Shown in pieces: positions 51,201 to 60,800 of a stretch of 64,000 nt of DNA. The number at the start of each line of letters is the position of its first letter. Position 1 is the first letter of the stretch. Where the stretch lies: positions 204,001-268,000 of the forward strand of contig NW_025943639.1 of the NCBI RefSeq assembly GCF_000764305.2. Direction: 5' to 3'. The DNA comes from Hyalella azteca. Lineage: Eukaryota > Arthropoda > Malacostraca > Amphipoda > Hyalellidae. The notes under the pieces were generated by a model. It was not told the origin of the DNA. It ran no database searches and saw nothing but the letters and a program-made list of their open reading frames with translations. The translations under genes and the position numbers were made by a program.

Positions 51201-51436
51201 AAGTGGTAGAACTTCAAATTTTAGTAGTACTTCTCCATCGAATTAAGTAAGCCTTGTACGGTGCAAGGTGTCCAAGAATAAAAAAAGTATAATCTGTGAA
51301 AGGAATTTCCGATCTCAAAATATTTTTCCAAAATCATTACCCTAATAATAATAATTTTCGCTTTTTTTCCCAGAATGCGGTTTCGCCTTGGCAGACTGCT
51401 GCTGAAGTGCAGGCGACAAGATCACAGAACGAATAA
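21260..51436 (+). CDS. Gene A: secreted multi-WAP (crustin-like) protein with a C-terminal GILT-like domain
   Basis: There are 41 coding exons: 21260-21769, 21976-22063, 22930-23006, 23587-23816, 24197-24240, 25848-25927, 26694-26793, 27247-27299, 28408-28541, 28904-28947, 29983-30044, 30570-30669, 31247-31314, 32933-33030, 33356-33399, 33900-33964, 34184-34283, 34806-34858, 35051-35673, 37338-37381, 37781-37842, 38553-38655, 40451-40503, 40853-40983, 41663-41706, 42633-42709, 43034-43139, 43410-43474, 43814-43914, 44567-44610, 44908-44972, 45239-45344, 45691-45740, 45881-46104, 46604-46653, 47180-47238, 47898-48011, 48224-48358, 50606-50755, 51012-51164, 51374-51436. All phases join and the product is about 1,523 aa. 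It begins with a signal peptide (the second Met at 21290 is an alternative start), then a Pro-rich region to about residue 150. Fifteen WAP domains and seven CxxxCPG...CCDG motifs follow, then a GILT-like domain (about 1358-1523) without CXXC. WAP domains are known as protease inhibitors and antimicrobial modules; a secreted defence role is inference. The least certain parts are the exon 6 end and the last exon. Confidence 0.75.
21706..23816 (+). other. Gene A cassette 0: WAP 1 and WAP 2
   Basis: WAP 1 is split between the exon 1 tail (RPGACPLRQC) and exon 2 (CRSDFECSLNEKCCQDPC). WAP 2 is split between exons 3 and 4 (TCPAQTPC, then CESDKECSRGFKCCPDRC), with the eight-Cys WAP pattern. This cassette lacks the leading short Cys exon. 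Exon 4 ends in a Pro-rich linker. Confidence 0.8.
22560..22915. repeat. Minisatellite (period about 60-70 bp) abutting the exon 3 acceptor
   Basis: Five to six units contain gttagatatttctgtttgtg, then cac.ctgtacggacaattat and aaagctgaca. The last unit runs into the acceptor of exon 3 (ggatacaattcag). Confidence 0.9.
24597..25555. mobile_element. Foldback element, family 1, copy 2, in gene A intron 5
   Basis: Long inverted arms at about 24,597-24,870 and 25,260-25,555 share caagcaaattcgccatttcg, ttcagctccatcgtcag and atatgaactgtgtgcattat with their reverse complements. The loop of about 400 bp has no intact ORF. It shares its core with the element at 18,730. Confidence 0.8.
25912..26436. repeat. 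28-bp minisatellite, about 18 copies, starting at the exon 6 donor
   Basis: The unit is cagtttacggtaatatcctt followed by aaatatcc, with minor variants. The first copy overlaps the end of exon 6, so the donor TTTACG|GTAATA is repeated in nearly every unit. Confidence 0.95.
29688..29822. repeat. Hairpin / small MITE-like inverted repeat in gene A intron 10
   Basis: The arms aaagaccacgtatttcatgt and acatgaaaaacgtggtcttt are inverted, with tagaaaata ends. No coding content. Confidence 0.65.
31543..31815. mobile_element. 273-bp foldback element with GGGTAA ends in gene A intron 13
   Basis: The ends tagggtaacatggggcag and ctgccccacgttaccct are inverted repeats, with an internal GC-rich segment. 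The GGGGTAA-type ends resemble those of the element at 59,847-60,800. A TTA-rich microsatellite flanks it on both sides. Confidence 0.65.
33356..35673 (+). other. Gene A cassette 3: short Cys exon, WAP 7, WAP 8, Pro-rich repeat linker
   Basis: Exons 15-19. The short motif is CRILCPDKRTCCDS. WAP 7 is NGFCPSKSRC plus CNEDNECSGSMKCCHDNC. WAP 8 is HPGSCPATPC plus CHTDADCFLEERCC, but after CC the last cysteines are displaced. Exon 19 is very long (623 nt) and encodes a linker of about 170 aa, rich in Pro and Ala. Confidence 0.8.
35262..35520 (+). repeat. 21-bp coding tandem repeat (NPGPALA) in exon 19
   Basis: About twelve copies of a 21-bp unit encode NPG(P/Q)xLx. The frame is conserved. The long antisense ORFs here (LRLVLGL-type) are shadows of this array. 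Confidence 0.92.
38332..38552. repeat. About 21-bp minisatellite ending in the exon 22 acceptor
   Basis: About ten degenerate copies of catttctaccgtaatttata. The last unit becomes catttctacag|AAATG, so the functional acceptor lies inside the array. Confidence 0.88.
39140..39805. repeat. 19-bp minisatellite, about 35 copies, in gene A intron 22
   Basis: The unit taatcctactaccacctag repeats with cat/cct and tag/tgg variants. It lies in an intron away from splice sites. Confidence 0.95.
41663..43914 (+). other. Gene A cassette 5: short Cys exon, WAP 11, WAP 12
   Basis: Exons 25-29. The short motif is CYFFCPGTRECCDG. WAP 11 is KPGYCPNTNFC plus CAERSDFECGAGEKCC. WAP 12 is HGGDCPSAPNGKWC plus CADDVDCALDSKCCEDHC. 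WAP 11 and WAP 12 show the standard eight-Cys pattern. Confidence 0.82.
43885..44195. repeat. Tandem duplication of the exon 29 / intron 29 junction
   Basis: The exon end gcacgtctctgcccgtgcaa|cggtga recurs in degraded form near 44,043 (cacgtctcagccggtgcatc) and 44,163 (gcacgttcagcccttgcacc). The AT-rich flanks are also repeated. The period is about 120-155 bp. Confidence 0.7.
44567..46104 (+). other. Gene A cassette 6: short Cys exon, WAP 13, WAP 14
   Basis: Exons 30-34. The short motif is CRRYCQGSKECCDG. WAP 13 is KPGLCPAVALC plus CTEDYDCTGAQKCCLDPC. WAP 14 is LGECPNISC plus CTADIDCYTHEKCCSSSC, followed by a Gly-rich linker in exon 34. Confidence 0.82.
46604..48011 (+). other. Gene A cassette 7 (partial): short Cys exon and WAP 15
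   Basis: Exons 35-37. The short motif is CRRLCPGSKTECCDD with one extra residue. WAP 15 is DAGCPIQTTGC plus CDVQNDCSPGEQCCYMTC. Exon 37 ends in phase 0, unlike the phase 1 of equivalent exons, which fits joining to the phase-0 GILT exons. Confidence 0.8.
49315..49460. repeat. Inverted repeat in gene A intron 38
   Basis: The arms cattgtacatgtgtaacctc...tctttagaagtgt and acacttctaaaga...agatgtacagtgaat are inverted copies. Related 'attcatgcattg..tccaactt' words recur at about 49,550 and 49,720, and inverted near 49,240, so the region is repeat-derived. Confidence 0.6.
51277..51282 (+). terminator. Candidate proximal poly(A) signal of gene A
   Basis: AATAAA lies 68 nt after an in-frame TAG (51207-51209) that is reached if the exon 40 donor is not used. 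A distal AATAAA at 51720-51725 would serve the spliced form ending at 51436. Confidence 0.45.
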
Positions 51437-51439
51437 TTG

Positions 51440-52770
51440 AAATTTGTCAACGAAATCTTTCAATTAAATTAATGCCTAACGCAGTGCAAAGAACGGTTTC
51501 ACTTCTAATATGAACTTCGAACATCACAATTTAGCTTTAATACTCTCAAAATGGTAATTGAACTTCCACCGCTGAACTTCATCTCGTTTACTATACGACT
51601 GACAGTGAATATAGACTCCGTTTCGGTGGAAGCTTGGCAGTAAGTTTACGTTGATAAGGTTGCTCGGATGAAAGAAAACATAATCTAAGGATGGGATTCC
51701 TGTTCAACAAAATCATTCAAATAAATAGGTAAACAATCGTATTGGTTTTGAAAAACTTTATTTACAGTTTTACGTACAAGTTCGTAGAACTATGATACAA
51801 GAAACTAAGATGTAGAATGAGACTCCTCCAATTTCCAAGTAGATAATGACTAAATGAACGACAGCTGGAAAAGCTGTATTACATGACTGCAGTGGAACAA
51901 AACGAGATAAAAAAATAGATTCCATAGGCCCTACTATAGCAGCGAATCCCATTTGGAAATGAAAAAACTAAATACCTCCAGGTCAACGTCGGAAAGTTTT
52001 GCGAAAAAAAAAAAACAGTCCTCTGGAAGTTTGTGACTCGTTCACGATCAGTAGTGAACACCGACAGTCCAAAACAACAGCTTGAATGGACTACACTATC
52101 CCTGCACCATATGTAAGCAGCTTCAACAAAAAACCTTATGAATTGGATAGCAAAAAATAAAACCACATGTCAGGACTAAATTACCCGATATTTCAAATAC
52201 TCAACTGGTATGAAATATGCTCTACGTGCAAGTGTATTGCCAAACCGCTTACAACAAAAGACGAGTTTCTGAATTTACAAGCGTGCAGCACATCTGTCCT
52301 TCCATACCATCCATACACTCAGCCGATTCTAGAATATCCATTATTGGTCCGACTGTTGACGATACTGTAATACGGCAACACTAAAATATCTAGTTTCCTA
52401 TGAGGAATGTACAAATGACTTAGTGACATTTACTCAGGTACTTAGCATCAGGGAAGGCACATTCATAATCATGTTTGGAGATTAACTTGCGCTTATGTTA
52501 AGCATCTTTAAAAAGTAAATGGCGCCAAAAATCTTCTCAATTTGTGACGCTCCTAAACATCGAATGAGTAAACTCCTACCATTCCAGGTTATGAATAAAT
52601 ATGTTCTGTACGATTTAAATTTTACCATACTTTAGGCGCGGTATAGTTCTTCAAGGCACAATACTCTTAATTCAATAATTCAATTCAACGCGTACGGAAT
52701 CTAGTAAAATTGCAATAATAATCTAGTTTCCTTACAAGCGCTTTTCTCCATAGATAAAACCTCTATATTA
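51440..52770. other. Tail-to-tail intergenic region between gene A and Chk1
   Basis: Small ORFs on both strands have no homology I recognise. A gene A poly(A) signal (51720) and a Chk1 poly(A) signal on the minus strand (TTTATT at 52774-52779) fall in or next to it. Confidence 0.5.
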
Positions 52771-52773
52771 TAA

Positions 52774-52779
52774 TTTATT
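52774..52779 (-). terminator. Candidate poly(A) signal of Chk1
   Basis: AATAAA on the minus strand, about 180 nt past the Chk1 stop. Confidence 0.45.
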
Positions 52780-52955
52780 TTTCGTGCTTAGAAATTCATT
52801 CCGCCTAAGAAACCAGAGGCACTACAACCGCACCAAAGGAGAAATAATCACATAAGGCAATCACTACTCATTACACAAAATGTACCGAATTAACACTAAT
52901 GGTATCGAAGCCTGTGTAAAGAAACGCTGTACGGAAGCATCTCAATTAGCACAAG

Positions 52956-55900
52956 CTATGCAGGTAACATATTGCTGGCATTCGCTAGACTCCAAGTAAC
53001 AGGGCCTTTGACGATGATGTGAGAAAGTTCCTCCTTGATGCGGATGAACTGCCGTTTGAAATCAAGGCCGCAGCCTTTAGAGCGTCTGAAGTCCACTAAA
53101 ATGTGGGCTCCCATGTTCAGTACAGTTGCTTTCATTACTAACGCTGCCCCACGTCGATCTACCGTCGACACAGTCAGCTGCAAAGATAAGGGATGCAAGT
53201 CAAGAACCATCGGAAATCTGAAACTGGTTAGTTAGGTAACTGTTGCAATCGTAAAAATTAACCTGGCGCTGTAACTACAGCTAGGAAACGAAAAGCACGT
53301 AATACATGCCTTCAATTAAAAACGTCAATTCATTTCTGAACAAATGATGCATGTATAATTAACAAAATGAAATTTTGCGCGTTACATGATTCAGCTCAAT
53401 AGTAAAGACATGGAATATTCAAAAGGTTTACATGCGTTATTATTTACCACATTAGGGGAGTGAGACGTAGTCCGGTAATGCAGTTTTTCGAAGAGATCGT
53501 TGAGATGCTTGAGTGTGTCTGCCATCGACGAACTCACGAGAACTCTCGTCATTCTCCGGACTAGTTTTTGCAGTGGAGTGCATCTGTCTCCACCAGCCGT
53601 CATGTTGGAGACATCGCCATCACTTGGGCTGCTCGTTTGAAAAAAAGGAGATCGTCACATATCCAAGAAATAAAATTTCAATGCGCATTTCCATACTGGC
53701 CGTACGACACATCCATCAGAGGTTTCGCTCAGGTGTTGAGTCTAGTACCGCTCAGGATAATGCAACACAAACCTGCAGGCTAGCAGGAGATGGTCGGGTT
53801 TGGCTGGTTGTGAGAAGCACAACGTGTCTGTGTCGAGTTCAGCGGCAGCACAGATGTTCACTTCAGCAGGCTGAGCTCGCGCTGTAGGCTGCGGTTGACT
53901 GCATGCATGACGTTCGTCGAATGCAGCTGGGAAGCTGCTATCTAATTCACTGCACATCCGTTTGTTCGATATCCATTCTGCTCAACAAATAGGCACGTTA
54001 TGTAACCTAAACCAATAAGGAAATTTTCCGGTTATCTAACAGAGAGTGTTATGGCAAATCATGTATTAAACTTTAGATTATTAATTTTATAGTTCAAGTC
54101 ACGTCATCTACACTAAAATCTCTCGTCGAACTTCCACCAAAATGAGAGTGCGATCTGACGTTGACAACAGAACAGGATTTCATGAACGAGCTCATCCTCA
54201 GGACGCTGAAAGAACGCATAACGACGAATTTGAATCAAATGAGCCAAAGGCAAATCAACCGAATTTCCACAAATTCTCCAGATATAGGCAGCATCGCCCC
54301 CAATGGTGAGGTAGCTGCAGGAGCCTCCCAATCATACAGCTAAATCACCAAAGACAGCGACACTCCCGTCTGCGCTCCGGCCTTTTTTTCCCAGGCGCTT
54401 CGGTTCGGATCCATTTCTTGTAATCCTTCTTCTGCACTCAAGCGGTCACTTTCGAAGATGCGATAAATGACACTACTTTGGTAAATTAGCTTTATGGATC
54501 ACATAACCATAGCAAGCTAAATTACCAAAGAAACGGCATAACCAAGAGGTTCCGCGATTGAAAGTGACCTAGGTACGTAGCTTCGACGGATTCCAGCAAG
54601 CCCAGAAGTGTCGTCATATGACCCAGTGCTCCAAGGTGTTTACAGAACATATCCGTAACCGTTGAGGTTAGTGCACGTACGCTGGGAAGCTCATAGCGCC
54701 AGGAAAGCCTGGCACAAAGTTACTCTGCTAGTTTATCAATTGCAGAGTCACTAAGTACCTGAATTTCCCAGTACCAAATCCGTCAAAAAGCACGCCAACA
54801 ACTTCCAATATATTTTCCGGCGATCATCAGATGTTGAATTTTAAATTATACTCAACCCATAGCACAGTCCTAAACTCAATAAAATCAGTCACATTAGCCC
54901 AAATTTCCTTACATTATTCAAGAACCGCATAGAAAAAAGAATACCAGTCGCATGCACATAATTTATATCGACGACATCGTAATATTCTAGAGCAGCACAA
55001 CTGCACAAGTCACTTAAATCCTTGTGATGTTCTCCAAAACCAATTTCATCTAAAAAATAGAAACTTATAAGGGCCGAGAGAAGATTAAACCCACCGTTAT
55101 CGTGTCTCGATCGCTTCTTCGGCAAATCTCCAGTCTCGGCGATATGTTTCACCATCCAGGGATGCTCGAGAATTTGCTTGATATTCATGCGCTGGGCAGG
55201 TGTGGGGTGCAAAAGTCGTCGTAGAAGACTCAGCACGCACGTGCTTACCTTCGTCCACGGTGTGCTGTTCAGATAAGACGCATCACGACGCTTCCATATG
55301 TTAAACTGGTCACACGTCACCGTTGGTTCGTCCCAAGGCAATTCTGAAAGGAGGAGAGTTGTTTGAATCAACTGAAATGAAAATATTCATTGCGCATAGA
55401 AGCAACGTTTTTATTTGCCATGACTGATTACAAACGTACAAGCAAGGAAGATAACGATTGATTATTAGTTAAGATGCAGGTAATATTAGCTTTGTCAGTG
55501 GTCATAGATTGGTCAGTGGCCATGGGTTCCGATCCATGCTTCTATCAGCGACGAATTAACTTGTAATAATCCATGCACAGGATTGAGCAGTACGCGAGCC
55601 ATAATCCACGCTGCGATCTGGCGGGATTCGTTGTTTCCATACGGGTTCAGGCCAGAGGTCAGGTGCCCTAGAGCCGGCACATAAGCTAAGAAGGCTTCAA
55701 TCATAAAGCGTCAAGTCATCACATTGAGGTCCCAGGATCACGTGCAATGAAGGAATCTGATTTTTTTCAAGTTGATGAGACGTGGCGTAAGTATCGGCAG
55801 CTGTAACTTTAGTGAGATAGCGTTGCGAGACGAACACTCACACAGCTAGATCACCAAAGATACAGGCACTGATTTTCTAGTAGAATCCAGCAGCGAAGAT

Positions 55901-58900
55901 TTGTGACGCTTTCCGATTAAATTCATCCAGATCCTGGTAACAGCCTTTCCTCTTCTGACACACGACACAATTCGTGAAATTCCTCTGCTCAAGAAATACT
56001 TTCCCGAATCCTAATGTTCGGAGATCTGTGCACGATTCGAACATGGAGAGAAGTGGTCATAAGAAATGAGTCCTTTTCCAAGAGTTTCTTCAATAAGCTC
56101 AACCTGATATGGATAATTCCGTTACAAGTTTGGGGTAATACCAAAAGATGAAATTTAACAGTCATAATGGAACAGACTTCCATCATTTTGAATTTCTTGC
56201 ACAAGTGAAAATTAAGATTGCAGATTAAATATGTAACAAAAAGTGGTACCTATGGTAATAGCTAAGAATGTTTAGTGAAATAATACAAGCTTACCTCCGG
56301 CCAGCATTGCCACAAGCACAACGCCACAGCCAAAAAGGTCTGCAGGTTGCGCACGGTACTCTGTATCGGCAAGCACTTCTGGTGCCATGTAGGAACGTGT
56401 GCCGCAGCGTCGGTTCAAGAACCGTTCTCTGCCTCCGTGACGAAACAGTGTCGCCAAGCCAAAGTCCGTGATCTTCAGAGTGTCGCTGGCATCTAGCAGC
56501 AGATTTTCCGGCTTGATATCGCGGTGAGCAATCCCTTTATCGTGAAGATAGCTCTGCAAATCAGACATACATATAATATTCAAGTAGAGTTAGATCAAGT
56601 AGTTGAGTGAATTTCAAAGAACACGAATGACATGCATATAAATGTTAAGAAAAATTTAGCAGGTTGCTTAATGATTTGATACCAGACAGTCCGACTTCAA
56701 GTACAAATGCACGCATGAACAAGGAAGTACGGTGCAATGATCCCATGGGTCCTCCGGAAAAGAAGTCATCTGTCGAGGAGTTCAGGTGACACGCCAGCCC
56801 TTTGGTACACTAGGACCCATGAGTATGACCCAACATGCATCCTGGTTATACCAAAGAACAGGCGAGTCACGGATCTTCCTTAGACGGTGCGAAAATGATG
56901 GGACGGAGGCAGGCGGTGCAAAAAAGTTGTACGATACAAGAGTTAGGAGATTTCAAAGATTTTTGCATATTATAGTTCCAACAAAATATTTGGAATAAGA
57001 GCAATTACATATGAAAATTATTAGGGTTATAAATTTAGAAATAAACTAGGCAGTAAAAAATACTAGTGTACTGCAACATCCTCTCATAGTAAAAATTAAG
57101 AACAACACACTGCTTGAAGACAAGATTGTGATCACTCAATAGCAATCACTCAAATTATGTTGCTGATTTTACAAAATTTTGTTACAATCTCTTGTCAGGT
57201 ATCGGAAAAATTAAAGTATGAAAATAGCTCTTTAAATTATCAATGATTTAATGGAAGGAAAGTTATTTGTACGTACAACTCCCAAAACAAGTTCCCTGAA
57301 GAACCGCTGAGCGAGGTGTAGAGGCATGCCGATATCAGGATCAATTCTGTCGTAGAGCTCTCCACCCACCGCGTACTCCAGGAACATGTACTGCATGTGG
57401 GCTTCTCTACGGCATCCTAACAACCAAACAACATATTAAGGTTATGGAGAGATACGGGTAGATCTGAAAGCATGTTATAAAGTATGCATTCTTCACAAGT
57501 TTTTAACAGTATTACAAGTAAATTTAGTCTAAATGAAATGAATGAGATGTAAACTAAGTCTTGATAAATGAACCCCAAGTATATCAAAATTCAGAATAAA
57601 TAAAAACCAACAAGTAATTTCTCAAAAGGTTAAGAACGTTCAAAGGATTTTACTACCACTGACAATTTTACAAAATAAAATGTAAAAACAACATACCAAA
57701 AAACTTGATTATGTTGGGATGCTTCAAGAGTTTGTGAATAAGCATTTCCTTCTTGACATTGGTTTCTGCTTCAGGATGTTTGATCAGGTCAACCATCTTG
57801 AGGGCAACGGCTTCTCCACTCACGCGGTTTATCAGGAGCCGAACCCTGAAAGAATATATCTTCTAATTCTCGACTTTCCTTCAGGCTCAACATACAGTGG
57901 GGGGAAATAAATATTCGTACACTTGAAAAATCGTATTTTAATGTATGTAAGTACACAAACTTAACAGGAAAAGTGATTTAAATTATGTATAGAGACGCAT
58001 AGTATTCAAAAATACTATCAAAAGAAATTAAATCTCAATGCAACAAAAAACAATTCAACATGTTCACTTTTCGGGTGAAAAAAGTATTCGTACAAAACAA
58101 TAAATCCGCATTATTTTAATTTAATACTTGGTTGAATACCCTTTATTCAGCTTAACAGATACCAGTCTATTTCTATACGTCTCGACCAATGATTTGCAGA
58201 TGCTGACTGGTATTTTATACCATTCTTCTTGGCACACCACCTTAAGATTCTCAATGTTTGTTGGGGACCTTTTCTTAATTTGAATCTTCATATACCATTT
58301 CTTTGTGGATCTTGCAGTATGCTTAAGATCGTTATCCTGCTGGAAAATCCAATCACCAGGTAGCTCTAGTTTCTCAACAGAAGTCGTCAAATTATTTTCC
58401 AGGATGCTCTGGTAGTTTGCAGCATTCATCCTACCATCTACAAGTGATATGTTACCAACACCTTTTGCGGAGAAACAGCCCCAGATCATGATGTTGCCAC
58501 CACCAAACTTTACACACCAAACTCACCAAACTCACTCACTCACTCACTCACTTACACCAAACTCACCGTCTTTCCTCCTCATATGGTGACGATAATTTCG
58601 ACCGAAAAGCTCAATTTTTGTTTCGTCCGTCCAAAGAACCTTTTCCCAAAAAGCATAGTCTTTGTCCTTATGCTCCTTGACGAATTTCAGCCTGGCATCT
58701 CGATGTCGTTTCATTAGGAGTGGGGTCTTTCTTGGGGGGCGTGATTTTAATTCGTTTCTGTGAAGTTCATTGCTTATCGTTCATTTGGTTACTTGAATTC
58801 CTGAGGCACTCAGGTGACTTTGCAACTCTCCTCGAGTAATCTGTGGATTTTCTTGGATTTTTCGTCCCAATAATCTAGACATTGAGATTTAATTTCTATT

Positions 58901-59607
58901 GATGCTATTTTTGAATACAATGCGCCTCTATACATAATATAAATCACTTCTCCTGTTCAGTTTGTGTACTTACATACATTAAAATACGATTTTTCAAGTG
59001 TACGAATATTTATTTCCCCCCACTGTATGTATAGAAATATAGCATCATCGGTAACATCAAAGATGGGCTATTCATCTAAAGCGAAATATTGTCAAGGCAA
59101 CAGAAACAAATGCTGGAAATTCAAACACTTAGATTACCAGGGTTGATAATTAACATTCAAGGCAGTTACTGACTGGCCTCAGTTTCAATAGTTTACTCAT
59201 GTCCTGCTGCAGCATGGGATAGCCAGAAGGTGCTTAAATTTCAATAAAAAAATTGCTCTGTAGTCTGTCCCTTGCAAAGTTTTAATGTTTTCAAAAATAA
59301 TCTGACAAAAATCAACACATCTACAAAAAGGTTATAACAAATTAAATCTCAACAGTAGTACCAAATAAATTACTACAACATAAGGAACCTATCCAGAGAA
59401 ATAAAATTAAAACAATAAACCACACAATAAGAAATAAACTTCAGAAAAGAAAAAATGTAATATCTAAGCAAATTCAATAACTCACTCTCCAAATGCTCCT
59501 TCACCGAGTGTCTGAACAATGCTCCAGCCCTCCACAAACTCAGGAGCTGATGGATCCACCACCCACTTGGCAGGCTTGCTCTGCTCCATTGCTGAGACTC
59601 CAGGCAT
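52956..59607 (-). CDS. chk1: Checkpoint kinase 1 (Chk1)
   Basis: Eight coding exons (minus strand): 59607-59486, 57845-57697, 57416-57277, 56553-56295, 55343-55095, 53977-53773, 53583-53448, 53177-52956. All phases join. The product is about 493 aa, against 476 in human. This nuclear Ser/Thr kinase acts downstream of ATR and halts the cell cycle by phosphorylating Cdc25. Visible kinase motifs are the P-loop GEGAFGE, the VALKMV lysine, [11 protein letters not shown] and APE. The Chk1-type hinge [14 protein letters not shown] is clear. The regulatory tail has SQPQP and [13 protein letters not shown], matching the human S317 and S345 ATR sites. LVRRMTR and the C-terminal KA1-like block (STVDRRG...[17 protein letters not shown]) complete it. 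An alternative start is the second Met at 59588. An acceptor at 59669 suggests an upstream 5' UTR exon. Intron 1 holds a Tc1-like element. Confidence 0.93.
54113..54480 (-). other. Coding-like repeat in Chk1 intron 5
   Basis: One minus frame reads [10 protein letters not shown] before a stop. A similar segment near 55,850 reads [10 protein letters not shown]. Both are followed by diverged GC-richer sequence. They may be decayed copies of one exon or repeat. No family is recognised. Confidence 0.25.
57895..59025. mobile_element. Tc1-like DNA transposon, 1,131 bp, in Chk1 intron 1
   Basis: Flanked by TA target duplications (57893-57894 and 59026-59027). The terminal inverted repeats begin CAGTGGGGGGAAATAAATAT and extend about 130-150 bp. 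Transposase remnants lie on the minus strand. It has the same family ends as the element at 20,291. Confidence 0.95.
58121..58880 (-). pseudogene. Decayed Tc1-like transposase
   Basis: The C-terminal third is open ([20 protein letters not shown] at the start, [12 protein letters not shown] in the middle, NIENL near the end). The spacing between the second Asp and the Glu is shorter than the usual 34 because the WPSQSPDLNP segment is missing. Upstream, a (CACT)n tract near 58,530-58,550 and stops break the N-terminal part. It is probably inactive. Confidence 0.85.
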
Positions 59608-59846
59608 CCTTTGATGCAGGAATGATGCAGCTACAGGCAGTTATCACATGGCCTTGCAAAACAGCACCCTGTATAGAAAACATTACTTAGTAATAATTGA
59701 AACATTTATACTTTAATTCGTATTATTACAATAGATACAGTTTTTAATTATGAGCAAATAAACTTCATATAAATATTCACATCATGAGGATTTACACAAA
59801 TCCTCAACAATAACCAACAATCATGATGAAACTTCAAGATAATAAG

Positions 59847-60800
59847 TACCGTAAAATGGGGTAATTTAGACCGGCGGGGTAACTTAGACCACTTTTGTTT
59901 TTTTTTACAAAAACCCCCACAACTCGAAAACTATTTGACATAGAAGAATTTTGTCAATGGGCATTAAAGGCCTAATACTGAGGCTACATAACACAATAGA
60001 AAGATTTAAAAAGTTTGCATATCTAATAGGTTAAAAAATTAAAAATGTGACCCACAAAAAAAAGCTATTATTTAAAGCCTGTCAGAGTACCCCCTCCAAT
60101 TTTTTTTATTTTTTGGTTAAATAACTCCAGGTTTTGATGCATTGTAGTAGAACTCTTCTAGTCACATATGCAAATGACAAATTTTAGGAAAGTGTCATAG
60201 TTTGCAAATGGGGGCGCTGCCCCCAAATGGGGTAACTTAGACCACCTAATGTCAGCCCTGACAGGGTAAAATAGACCGGCTTGGAAGTTAATATAAAATT
60301 ACCATATATAACATATTTTATGTTTGACAGCCTATTTATGCTTTTTCTTTACGTTTCAGACTCTACAGTCTTATATATGGTAATTTCAACTTATTATCCA
60401 AGCCAGTCAATATTACCCCATCAGGGCTGCCATTAGGTAGTCACATTTCCCTCATTATGGGGTGGCATCCCCCATTTGCAAACTATGACACTTTCCTCAA
60501 GTTTGTCATTTGCATATGTAACTAGAAGAGTTCTACTACAATGCACCAAAACCTGGAGTTATTTGGAGTTATTTTACCAAAAAAAAATAATTGATTTTAC
60601 CACCCGGTCTAAGTTACCCCAAGAGCTGGGGTAACAAAGACCATCACTTTTTTGAAATTACATAAAGACTATGAGAGGCAGGAGCCAGCAATTTATGGTG
60701 AGTGAAGCTAGAGTATAGACCTGTATTTTGCATGTTTCAATTCAAGTTTAATTTAGCTAGTAAGAAAAAAAAGTGGTCTAAGTTACCCCATTTTACGGTA
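59847..60800. mobile_element. 954-bp palindromic foldback element, family 2
   Basis: The ends taccgtaaaatggggtaa and gttaccccattttacggta are inverted. The interior is also inverted: ccaagccagtcaatatta, the gccctgacagggta-type block, and the gagttctactacaatgca block all have inverted counterparts. The GGGGTAACTTAGACC word recurs. No transposase was found. Confidence 0.85.

Larger units (their letters stand above)
48224..51436 (+). other. GILT-like domain of gene A
   Basis: Exons 38-41. Exon 38 reads VNVSVVFTSLSLTLSRFVSD and then LELVPY, aligning with the VNVSxYYESLCPDCxRF...VPY start of GILT. Exon 39 keeps C-x6-C-x7-C (CRFVPEDCEGHKYLVC). Exon 40 begins CSSGVQTVGNRL and ends PKVFVNG, as in GILT. 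The two CXXC cysteines are replaced (SLSLTL). The donor of exon 38 is a GC type (AAG|GCAAGT). Exon 41 encodes 20 residues before TAA. Confidence 0.72.

Noticed and set aside
53513..53887. 124-codon plus-strand ORF over the Chk1 tail exons
   Set aside because: The minus strand encodes the conserved Chk1 LVRRMTR and SQP motifs with correct splice sites; the plus ORF is its antisense.
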